The position numbers and the translations under genes were made by a program. DNA of 64,000 nt from Flavobacterium sp. GTDB lineage: Bacteria; Bacteroidota; Bacteroidia; Flavobacteriales; Flavobacteriaceae. Positions 35,501 to 42,938 of the stretch are shown in pieces. The notes below the pieces were generated by a model. It was not told the DNA's origin. It worked only from the letters and a program-made list of their open reading frames with translations, and ran no database searches. The stretch lies in NCBI GenBank assembly GCA_023259675.1, contig JALRGT010000013.1, forward strand, positions 1 through 64,000. Reading direction: 5' to 3'. Positions within the stretch are counted from its first letter, which is position 1. Each line of letters opens with the position of its first letter.

Positions 35501-35938
35501 CAGTATAAAAATTTAGAGTTCTCCTGCTTATTTCAAGGCGCAGGAAAAATAAAGCAATCTTATGGTGGCGAAGCATCTGTACCTTTCTTTTTAGGGACAG
35601 GACCTGCTTATGCCCATAATTTAGACCGATGGACTCCTGATAATCCTGATGCTAGTGAACCGCGTGTTCTATTAGATGGAGCACAAAATCGTAGAGGGTC
35701 TACTTTTTGGTTAAGAGATGCGTCATACTTACGTCTTAAAAATGTAGAAATAGCCTATAATGTTCCGGTAAAATTACTTAAACTAAATCTAATTAATAGT
35801 GCTCGCCTTTATGTCAATGCAAATAATGTATTTACAATAACAAAGATTAAAGACTTCGATCCTGAAAATAGTCAAGGTAGAGGCTGGGGATATCCACAGT
35901 TAAGAATTTGGAATATAGGTTTAAACGTTAATTTTTAA
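32540..35938 (+). CDS. SusC/RagA-type TonB-dependent receptor with STN signalling domain
   Basis: A 1132-residue outer-membrane importer for oligosaccharides. The signal peptide covers about residues 1-37. An STN domain lies at about 48-115 (LGSALSKIEKKVNVKFSYN), followed by a carboxypeptidase-regulatory-like domain at about 148-225 (VKGKVTDEQGISLPGATI). The plug starts with EEVVVIGYGEQKR near 229 and carries the SusC signature region SPIYVIDGIVRSA and VLKDAASAAVFGVRGGNGVIMVTTKRG. The beta-barrel ends in NIGLNVNF with the terminal Phe. It works as a pair with the SusD lipoprotein encoded 10 bases downstream. STN means it also signals inward through the FecR anti-sigma factor. It uses many TTA, AGA and GAT codons and looks more AT-rich than the glycosidase genes downstream; I did not measure this. 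Confidence 0.96.
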   Translation: MKKTVVKQRLLIRIMKITLYQFALAIVFSSVTLANNIVGQGKLDTKITITITDMNLGSALSKIEKKVNVKFSYNSRMAQLNQLVNVNATNESLANLLNKILKPLNIGYSEISNQIVLQKQSIQEVDTKTTLNKNISENVIGEITVKGKVTDEQGISLPGATILVKSSGKSTTTDLDGSYSITALDTDVLVISYIGYVSKEISVSGQKIINVSLIEDVSKLEEVVVIGYGEQKRSKISGSVSEISQKEIAKNPTANISNALVGQATGIIARQTTGEPGRDDSDIFIRGVGTTGNASPIYVIDGIVRSARDFSQLNSSEIASFSVLKDAASAAVFGVRGGNGVIMVTTKRGKEGKMQISFSSNFGIQERTREPEFLGSYEYAKLYNEARVNNGDAVVYSESDLQKFKDGSSPDTHPDVDWMSVLKKTSPIRTSSLSANGGTDKIRYATSVSLLDQQGLLDSDNFRRFNFRSNIDADVTKTTKLSFDVSGRDEKINSVAGEEVFRWLVSSKPDLAPIKFSNGGYSSGPAYLTLSENGYRRKKNQVFQGRIQLEQQLPIDGLSVKGIISYDKTFTDNKNWSFLKIPFYTIDKTNGTFEESAYGADGASSLYQDHNDYQSITYEAHLNYKKKIGNNDFTGLVLYTQTGEKWNFLSARRQEFKLGIDEMNYGNASTRENGGYSGSSGRQGIVSRVNWTYNEKYTLEASFRADASEQFAPGNRWGYFPSGSFAYVISKEEFLQNVNQINFLKLRGSYGILGNDRLRINNQEQRFLYLQSFNANGNAVFGDADVQQAIAEGRLPSPNVTWETVKKLNIGFDSRLFNNKLSLNFDYFNDKRSDILGQRNLSVPALLGASLPVENLAKVNNRGFEIELGHKNNISDNLSYSVNGNFTYAKNKIVFIDEPASDNLQIRRTGNPIGSQQGLIATGIFQSQEEIDNAPHQFNDVLAPGDIRYADINGPDGVPDGVVDRYDETIIGGSFTPEIIYGFNLGIQYKNLEFSCLFQGAGKIKQSYGGEASVPFFLGTGPAYAHNLDRWTPDNPDASEPRVLLDGAQNRRGSTFWLRDASYLRLKNVEIAYNVPVKLLKLNLINSARLYVNANNVFTITKIKDFDPENSQGRGWGYPQLRIWNIGLNVNF

Positions 35939-35948
35939 ATTATTTAAA

Positions 35949-37604
35949 ATGAACAGAAAAATTAAAAATATAATGCAATTTGGATGTGCTTTAATGTGCA
36001 TTACGATGTTGTTTAGCTGTAGTAACGATATATTAGATCAAACACCTAAAGACTCACTTACTGAAGAATTAGTATGGTCAGACCCACAAGGAGCAATTCA
36101 ATTTGTTAATGGTATTTATGGTGGAATGCAATCTGGATTTGATCGTAATTATGATGGATGGGCCAAGGGACTTTACCTTTTAGACGGATGCACTGATGAT
36201 GGTGATGTGAGTATGGGTTGGACGCATTCTACGGTACTTCAAAACGCACAATTTACTCCAGATAATGTGCCATGGGGACAAACTTGGGGTGATTATTATG
36301 CATTGATTCGTAAAACAAATTTAGCTTTAGGAAATCTAGACCGTCTTCAAGATGAAACACTTAGAAACAGACTTAAAGGTGAGGTTTATTTTTTAAGAGC
36401 GCTTTGTTATCATGAACTTCTAAGACTTTACGGAATTAAATCTGCAGGAGCTGATCCAACTGGAGTACCAATTATAGATAAAGTTCTAACATTAGATGAT
36501 GATTTGCAAATTAACAGATCTAGCTATGATGATGTTGTGAATTTTATTATTGGTGATTTAGATAAGGCCGTATCCTTACTTCCATCTAAAGGAAATATAG
36601 AAGATGGAAGAGCAACTTCAGGGGCGGCTTATGCATTAAAAAGTAGAGTATTACTTTATGCCGAACGCTGGGGAGAGGCTGCTACAGCAGCAAAATCTGT
36701 TGTAGGGTATACCCTTTATCCAGATTATAGAAGGTTATTTCTAGTAAAGAATAATGATGAGATTATTTTTGCTAAAAAATTCCAAGGCCCGGACAAAACG
36801 CATCAAACTAATGCTGGTGGTACTCCGAACGCCGGTTGGGATGCATACAATAGCCCAAATACATTTAAAGGAACTAGTGATGGCGGATGGGGAGGTAATT
36901 TAGTAACCCAAAATTTTGTGGATTCTTATGATATGGCTGATGGAGAATCACAAGCAACATCATCTCTTTTTGATTCTAATAATCCGTATGTGAATTTAGA
37001 TCCTAGGTTTGAGGCTACAGTTGTACATAATGGATCTACTTTTAGAGGAAGAGTAATAGAAATGTTTGAAGGAGGAAGAGAAGCTGATCCAGGTGCTTTT
37101 GAGTATACTAGATATTTTCTACGTAAATTTCATGACGAAACTTTGTCTCTTTATTCGCGTTCAAGTGATCAAGATTGGATTTTTATTCGATATGCTGAAG
37201 TATTACTAAATTATGCTGAAGCTCAAAACGAAGCTGTAGGTCCAGATATAACTGTTTACGATGCAATTAAAGAAATACGTCAAAGAGCAGGAATTACTAA
37301 TCCTGATTTGCCAACAGGATTAAGTAAGAGTTCAATGCGTGAAAAAATTAGAAATGAACGACGTATAGAATTAGCTTTTGAAGAACATAGATTCTTCGAT
37401 ATAAGAAGATGGAAAATTGCTCAAAACTTATTAGATGGAAAGCCAATCTATGGTATGAAAATAACAAAGAATCTTGATGGAAGTTTCTCATATGAAAAGC
37501 AAATAGTAGAAACACGTAGTTTTCCAGAAAGATTATATGTTTTGCCTATACCTCAAAATGAAAGAGACAAAAATCCAGTTGCAAAGCAAATTAATGGATG
37601 GTAG
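35949..37604 (+). CDS. SusD/RagB-type surface glycan-binding lipoprotein
   Basis: A 551-residue surface lipoprotein that captures oligosaccharides and acts as lid of the SusC channel. The lipobox is LFSC with the acylated Cys at residue 24. The RagB/SusD helical fold is visible from DILDQTPKDSLTEE onward, with TPR-like helices (GEVYFLRALCYHELLRLYG near 145). The conserved C-terminal region has WIFIRYAEVLLNYAEAQNE, IRNERRIELAFEEHRFFDIRRWK and LPIPQNE. It follows the SusC gene by 10 bases and is closed by a strong terminator at 37622. So SusC and SusD form a transcript of their own, probably starting near or before fecR. Confidence 0.96.
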   Translation: MNRKIKNIMQFGCALMCITMLFSCSNDILDQTPKDSLTEELVWSDPQGAIQFVNGIYGGMQSGFDRNYDGWAKGLYLLDGCTDDGDVSMGWTHSTVLQNAQFTPDNVPWGQTWGDYYALIRKTNLALGNLDRLQDETLRNRLKGEVYFLRALCYHELLRLYGIKSAGADPTGVPIIDKVLTLDDDLQINRSSYDDVVNFIIGDLDKAVSLLPSKGNIEDGRATSGAAYALKSRVLLYAERWGEAATAAKSVVGYTLYPDYRRLFLVKNNDEIIFAKKFQGPDKTHQTNAGGTPNAGWDAYNSPNTFKGTSDGGWGGNLVTQNFVDSYDMADGESQATSSLFDSNNPYVNLDPRFEATVVHNGSTFRGRVIEMFEGGREADPGAFEYTRYFLRKFHDETLSLYSRSSDQDWIFIRYAEVLLNYAEAQNEAVGPDITVYDAIKEIRQRAGITNPDLPTGLSKSSMREKIRNERRIELAFEEHRFFDIRRWKIAQNLLDGKPIYGMKITKNLDGSFSYEKQIVETRSFPERLYVLPIPQNERDKNPVAKQINGW

Positions 37605-37621
37605 TTTTTAAATAAAAAAGC

Positions 37622-37654
37622 AAAAAGCTGCGAATACTCTATTCGCAGCTTTTT
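37622..37654 (+). terminator. Terminator after SusD
   Basis: A perfect 14-bp stem (37622-37635 with 37641-37654) with a five-base loop runs into T's. It separates the receptor pair from the CRTAC1-type gene. Confidence 0.88.
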
Positions 37655-37753
37655 TAATATTACCGTCCAATAAAAGAGTTTATGTAGCTAAACTTGTCAT
37701 TCGAATTCTAATAAATTAATGTAAATTGACTATTATTTAATAATATGTAGAGA

Positions 37754-40700
37754 ATGAAAAAAAATATTATCCTTGTAATCTTAATCTGTCTTACAATCAT
37801 TATAGGCTGTAAAAACAAAGAAACTCCTTTATTTGTTGCTTTAGATGCAGATCAAACAGGCATCTCATTTGTAAATACAATTACAGAAACAGAATCACTA
37901 AATATAATGCAATACGAATACCTTTACAATGGAGGAGGTGTCGGTGTTGGAGACTTTAATGATGATGGTTGGGTTGATGTTTACCTAACTGGGAATGCTG
38001 TTGAAAACAAACTCTACATCAATAAAGGGAATTTTAAATTTGAGAATGCAACACAATTGGCTGGTGTTGGCGGAAGAAATGGATGGAAAACAGGAACTAG
38101 TGTTGCCGATGTTAATGGAGATGGACTGCTGGATATCTATGTTTGTTATTCAGGTTTAGGAACCAAAGAAGATCGTAAAAATCAATTGTTTATAAACAAA
38201 GGGAATAACAAGGATAATGTACCAACATTTGTAGATGAAGCCGCAGAATATGGACTTGATGCACCAGGAAGTTTTAGTACTCAGGCAGCCTTTTTTGATT
38301 ATGACCTTGACGGAGACTTAGATATGTTTTTATTAAACCATTCTAAAACTTTTTATTCTCCTTTTTATAATAGTACCAAATTACGAAATTCAAGACACCC
38401 CTATTTTGGTAATTCATTATACAAAAATGAAAACGGCCATTTTGTAAATGTTAGCGAAACTGCTGGGATTTATGGAAGCGGTTTAAATTTTGGACTGGGA
38501 GTTGCAATAAGTGATTTCAATCAAGATGGTTGGCCAGATATTTATGTTACTAATGATTATGATGAACAAGATTTTTTATATCTCAATAAAGGGGATGGTA
38601 CCTTCCTAGATGCTACCAAAAAATCATTTGGTCACATTTCAAAATACTCTATGGGTAATGATGCAACAGACTTGAATAATGATGGTCTTGTTGATTTAAT
38701 TACTTTAGATATGTTACCGGAGGATAATTTTAGACAACAATTATTAAAAGGCCCTGATGAATATGATCGGTATCAATTGGCTGTTGATAGTAGTTACCAC
38801 AAACAGCAAATGCGTAATATGTTACAATTGAATCAAGGAAATGATGCAGTAGGTATTCCAGTATTTAGCGAAATTGGGGAGTTAGCAGGAATTTCAAATA
38901 CAGATTGGAGTTGGTCACCGCTTATAGCTGATTTTGATAGTGATGGTAAAAAAGATATTTTTATCACCAATGGTTACTTGCGTGATTATACCAATAAAGA
39001 TTTTATGAAGTATGAAGTAAATGATGCCATGGAGAAAGTAAGAGCTAAAGGAGGTGGAGAACTATTTGGCACTAATGGTAAAAAAGAATATTCAAGTCTT
39101 ATTTATGATTTAGTAAAAAAAATGCCATCATCCAAAAACTCAAATTATATCTACAAAAACAATGGGGATCTTACTTTTGAAAACAAGACCAATCAATGGG
39201 GTTTATCGAATCCTACGGTTTCTGCAGGTGCTGTTTATGCTGATTTGGATAATGATGGAGATTTAGATTTAATTGTTAATAATTCGAATGAAGCGGTTGG
39301 GCTTTATAAAAATACCGTTGAAAGTCAAAAGAATAATTATCTTAGAATTAAATTAAAAGGTAAAGGTAAAAACACGAATTCTCTTGGAGCAAAAATTTGG
39401 ATTACTACTGATTCTTCAACTCAATTTCTTGAAAATTATACCATCCGTGGATTTCAATCTTCTGTAGATCCTATTCTTTATTTTGGACTAGGCAAATCCA
39501 AAAAAGCAGATCTGAAAATTCAATGGCCAGACGGAAAAATATCTATTAGTAAAAACATTAAATTAAATAGTCTTTTAGTAGTTGACCAAAATAAAGTCAA
39601 ATTCGAATTAGAAAAGGAAAAAGCAGTTGAACAAACTTACTTTAAAGATGTTACAACATCCTTAGGTCTTGATTTTATTCATCATGAAAATGATTATGTA
39701 GAGTTTAAAACAGATCGGCTTACGTTGAAACAAAGTTCAAAATCAGGTGCTAAAATGGCTGTTTCAGATGTTAATAACGATGGAATTGATGATATTTTTA
39801 TAGGAGGAGCTGCTGGACAAAGTGACCAATTGTTTTTATCAAAACCTGATGGTAAATATTATAAATCAAATAACGAGTGTTTTGAAAAAGATAAAGATTT
39901 TGAGACCACAGGTTCCGTATTATTTGATGCCGATGGTGATGGAGATAAAGACATCTATGTTGTAAGTGGTGGAAGTGAATTTGCTTCAGGATCACCTCAA
40001 TTAATGGATCGTCTTTATATCAATACCGGCAAAGGGAATTTTAAAAAAGCAGTACAGGGCACATTACCCGAAGCCTATTCTAATGGAAGTTGTGTTGCAG
40101 CAGGAGATTATGATGGTGATGGTGATGAGGATTTGTTTGTAGGCGGAGGCAATGTATCTGGAAACTATCCATTAAGCACTCTTGGAGGGATTTTAAGAAA
40201 TGATAGTAACCCTAAAACCGGAGCAGTCAAATTTACTATTGTTACCAAAGAAGTAAACCCTGCTTTAAGACAGGCAGGATTAATAACCGGAGCACTTTGG
40301 GCAGATATTGATAATAGCAAATCATTAGATTTAATTTTAATTGGTGAATGGATGCCAATTCGGATTTTCATTAACAATAAAGGAAAATTAACTGAAAAAA
40401 CAAATGAATTTAATCTCGCTACTACCAATGGGGTGTGGCAAAGTATTGAAAAAGCAGACATGGATGGGGATGGAGATTTAGATTTTATTGTTGGAAATTT
40501 GGGATTAAACACTCCCTTTAAAGTTTCTGAAAAAGAGCCTCTAGAAGCTTATGTCGGGGATTTTAGAGGAGATGGTTTTTTAAATACTGTTATTAGTACT
40601 TACATACAGGGAAAAAGATATCCGATAGCTTCTTTAGATGAAATGCAAGATGCTTTTCCGTTCTTGAAAAAGAAATTCTTGTCCTATAACCAATATGCAT

Positions 40701-41140
40701 CGGCAACTTTAGATGATGTATTTGCACCCGATCAATTAAAAAAAGCGACTCATTTTACAATCAATAAACTCCAAAGTTTGTATTTAGAAAATACGGGGAA
40801 TGGTTTTAAAATTCATCTTTTACCAATAAAAGCGCAGTTCTCTGCTGTAGAGGGAATAGTTGTGCATGATTTTACGGGAGATGGTATTTTAGATATTCTT
40901 ATTTCAGGGAATTATTATCCTTTTAGAGTACAATATGGACCTTGTGATGCCGCAAAAGGGTTATTGCTAAAAGGCAATGGCAAAGGGAGTTTTAGCCCTG
41001 TGGATACAAATAAATTAGGAGTTTGGCTTAGTGGTGATGTGAGAGATATGAAATTATTACAAGGAGGTAAGTCCCTTAAAATAGTGTTATCAAAGAATGA
41101 TGATAAAATGCAATCTATTGAGTATATATACAAGAAATAA
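37754..41140 (+). CDS. CRTAC1-type FG-GAP/VCBS repeat lipoprotein with ASPIC/UnbV domain
   Basis: A 1128-residue lipoprotein (lipobox IIGC, Cys 19), probably at the outer membrane or cell surface. About thirteen FG-GAP/VCBS blades carry calcium-binding loops of the form DxDxDG. Examples are DFNDDGWVDVYLTGN, DYDLDGDLDMFLLNH, DLDNDGDLDLIVNN and DMDGDGDLDFIVGN. They make one or two beta-propellers split by an ASPIC/UnbV domain at about residues 545-620 (GAKIWI, then RGFQSSVDP, then IQWPDGK). The protein is calcium-dependent by inference. Its role is unknown; such genes are frequent partners of SusC/SusD pairs and of vanadium-haloperoxidase-like genes, as here. The haloperoxidase-like gene starts 34 bases downstream, so the two are cotranscribed. 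A surface binding or scaffold function seems likely. Confidence 0.88.
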   Translation: MKKNIILVILICLTIIIGCKNKETPLFVALDADQTGISFVNTITETESLNIMQYEYLYNGGGVGVGDFNDDGWVDVYLTGNAVENKLYINKGNFKFENATQLAGVGGRNGWKTGTSVADVNGDGLLDIYVCYSGLGTKEDRKNQLFINKGNNKDNVPTFVDEAAEYGLDAPGSFSTQAAFFDYDLDGDLDMFLLNHSKTFYSPFYNSTKLRNSRHPYFGNSLYKNENGHFVNVSETAGIYGSGLNFGLGVAISDFNQDGWPDIYVTNDYDEQDFLYLNKGDGTFLDATKKSFGHISKYSMGNDATDLNNDGLVDLITLDMLPEDNFRQQLLKGPDEYDRYQLAVDSSYHKQQMRNMLQLNQGNDAVGIPVFSEIGELAGISNTDWSWSPLIADFDSDGKKDIFITNGYLRDYTNKDFMKYEVNDAMEKVRAKGGGELFGTNGKKEYSSLIYDLVKKMPSSKNSNYIYKNNGDLTFENKTNQWGLSNPTVSAGAVYADLDNDGDLDLIVNNSNEAVGLYKNTVESQKNNYLRIKLKGKGKNTNSLGAKIWITTDSSTQFLENYTIRGFQSSVDPILYFGLGKSKKADLKIQWPDGKISISKNIKLNSLLVVDQNKVKFELEKEKAVEQTYFKDVTTSLGLDFIHHENDYVEFKTDRLTLKQSSKSGAKMAVSDVNNDGIDDIFIGGAAGQSDQLFLSKPDGKYYKSNNECFEKDKDFETTGSVLFDADGDGDKDIYVVSGGSEFASGSPQLMDRLYINTGKGNFKKAVQGTLPEAYSNGSCVAAGDYDGDGDEDLFVGGGNVSGNYPLSTLGGILRNDSNPKTGAVKFTIVTKEVNPALRQAGLITGALWADIDNSKSLDLILIGEWMPIRIFINNKGKLTEKTNEFNLATTNGVWQSIEKADMDGDGDLDFIVGNLGLNTPFKVSEKEPLEAYVGDFRGDGFLNTVISTYIQGKRYPIASLDEMQDAFPFLKKKFLSYNQYASATLDDVFAPDQLKKATHFTINKLQSLYLENTGNGFKIHLLPIKAQFSAVEGIVVHDFTGDGILDILISGNYYPFRVQYGPCDAAKGLLLKGNGKGSFSPVDTNKLGVWLSGDVRDMKLLQGGKSLKIVLSKNDDKMQSIEYIYKK

Positions 41141-41173
41141 TCACCAACTAGAATATTAAATAATTAAAAAAGA

Positions 41174-42508
41174 ATGAAATCTATAAAATATACCGCTCTG
41201 TTAATTGTAATGATTCTGTTTTGGGGTTGCAAAAAAGAAGAAGCATCAATTGTAATTACAACAGATAATTACCATAATTCAATGGATCAAATTATTAATG
41301 TAATGATTCATGATATTTTTTCGCCACCTGTTGCAAGTAGAATTTTTGCCTATCCTAATGTAGCAGCTTATGAAATTATAGCAACCAATAATAAAAACTT
41401 TAAATCATTAAGCGGACAATTATCTGGATTGACTCCAATTCCTAATTATGACAAGTCCAAAGGACCTTTGAATGTTCATTTGGCTGCTTTGGTTGCTTAT
41501 ATTGATGTGAGTAAATCATTAATTTTTTCTGAAGAACCAATTGTTAAATATCGGGATAGTTTATATAATAAATGGGAAACTACTAATAAAACCGAATTTA
41601 GTAATGCTAAAGAATATGGTTTAGAAGTTGCCGATCATATAAAAAAATGGCTGAGTAAAGATCATTATAAAGAAACTAGATCTATGCCTAAATATACCAT
41701 TAGAACCAATGATCCATCAAAGTGGCAACCTACACCACCCGCTTACATGGATGGAATTGAACCACATTGGAGCAAAATTAGAACTTTTGTAATAGATTCA
41801 GCCAATCAATTTGCGCCACCACCACCGCCAAAGTATTCTTTAGATAAAGGAAGTCTTTTTTATAAAGAATTAAAAGAAGTATATGATATAGGAAACGATA
41901 TTGTAAAAAAAGGAGATACTTGTGTAGGTATTAAAACAGCTCGTTTTTGGGATTGTAATCCTTATGTATCAGTTACGCATGGACACATGATGTATGCTGT
42001 GAAAAAAATTACTCCAGGAGCACATTGGATTGGAATCACTAAAATTGCTTGTAGAAATGCCAATTATAATTTTGACCAAACCGTTTATGCTTATACAAAA
42101 ACGGCTCTTGCAATAGCAGATGGATTCATTAGTTGTTGGGATGAAAAATACAGAAGTAATCTCGTAAGACCGGAAACTTTAATCAATAAATACATTGATC
42201 AAAACTGGAAACCATTATTACAAACGCCTCCTTTTCCTGAATATTCAAGTGGGCATAGTGTTGTTTCTGGTGCTGCGGCAGTAGTCTTGACCGATATTTT
42301 TGGGGATAATTTTCAATTTGATGATAATACCGAAATGCAGTTTGGACTCCCTGTTCGAAGTTTTAATTCTTTCAATCAAGCGGCAGATGAAGCTGCGATG
42401 AGTAGAATGTACGGAGGAATACATTATAGAGCTGCAGTTGAAAATGGAATACTACAAGGAAGAAATTTGGGCGCTTATCTAGTGAAAAAACTAAAAATGA
42501 AACAATAG
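41174..42508 (+). CDS. Vanadium-haloperoxidase/PAP2-superfamily lipoprotein
   Basis: A 444-residue lipoprotein (lipobox FWGC, Cys 19) of the vanadium-dependent haloperoxidase / PAP2 phosphatase superfamily. The anion-binding signature is complete in outline. KYRSNLVRP begins near residue 325 (Lys, six residues, Arg-Pro). SSGH lies near 357-360, in place of the usual PSGH. SRMYGGIHYRAA lies near 410-421 with the key His near 417; after it the haloperoxidase Asp is replaced. The fold can bind vanadate (halide oxidation) or phosphate (acid phosphatase), so the reaction is not settled. It is cotranscribed with the CRTAC1-type gene. In a glycan locus a phosphatase acting on phosphorylated glycans, or an oxidative role, are both conceivable. 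Confidence 0.88.
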   Translation: MKSIKYTALLIVMILFWGCKKEEASIVITTDNYHNSMDQIINVMIHDIFSPPVASRIFAYPNVAAYEIIATNNKNFKSLSGQLSGLTPIPNYDKSKGPLNVHLAALVAYIDVSKSLIFSEEPIVKYRDSLYNKWETTNKTEFSNAKEYGLEVADHIKKWLSKDHYKETRSMPKYTIRTNDPSKWQPTPPAYMDGIEPHWSKIRTFVIDSANQFAPPPPPKYSLDKGSLFYKELKEVYDIGNDIVKKGDTCVGIKTARFWDCNPYVSVTHGHMMYAVKKITPGAHWIGITKIACRNANYNFDQTVYAYTKTALAIADGFISCWDEKYRSNLVRPETLINKYIDQNWKPLLQTPPFPEYSSGHSVVSGAAAVVLTDIFGDNFQFDDNTEMQFGLPVRSFNSFNQAADEAAMSRMYGGIHYRAAVENGILQGRNLGAYLVKKLKMKQ

Positions 42509-42627
42509 CCATATAGCAATCTAAGTTTTTATATTTTGAATGCACCTAACTAAAACCCGTTGGATGTAATCAATGTTCTTTACTTCAAATAATTATACTA
42601 AACAGGTTAATACGAATTTTAAAAAGA

Positions 42628-42884
42628 ATGAAAAGAATTTTTGTATTTGTCTTTCTACTATTCAGTGTTATTTCGAATGCCAATGTCCGTATGCCTTTAT
42701 TGTTTTCGGAAAAGTAATTGTATTTAATGATACCGTTAAAAATCCAGATGCCGTTCATTACAATTGGGCAGATGATGCAAACGATGGAAATCTTTATATC
42801 ACAGAGGAATTTCCGGCTTCACCTTTCAGAACCGATAATTGGGAAATGATAACATCGAATGGTAAATATGATTTTACGAAGTGA
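42628..42884 (+). pseudogene. Sialate O-acetylesterase family pseudogene with large internal deletion
   Basis: Two ends of one gene are visible with the middle missing. From ATG at 42628 the frame reads a signal peptide and NVRMPLLFSEK, matching the start of SASA-type carbohydrate esterases, which begin the mature protein as NVxLPxLFSDN, and then hits a stop at 42715. Shifted by one frame, the following bases read GKVIVFNDTVKNPDAVHYNW, LYITEEFPASPFRTDNW and a stop at 42882. This matches the extreme C terminus of the same family (VRYAW and LPASPFRTDxW). Full-length members have roughly 470-650 residues, so most of the gene is lost. The junction lies in a GGAAAA string near 42708-42713 that could have belonged to both ends. 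An open frame from 42573 spanning the site is an accident of the frameshift. Confidence 0.82.
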
Positions 42885-42938
42885 TATTTTTGATTAATTT
42901 TGAAATTCTTTTTAATACGTTTTAATACCATTTTTTCA

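Noticed and set aside
42573..42884. A real 103-residue protein
   Set aside because: Its first 45 residues are low-complexity out-of-frame reading of the esterase signal peptide. Only the C-terminal part has homology, so it is a pseudogene product.
42900..42938. TTG start for GH95
   Set aside because: It adds 13 residues before an otherwise standard signal peptide; the ATG at 42939 is better.
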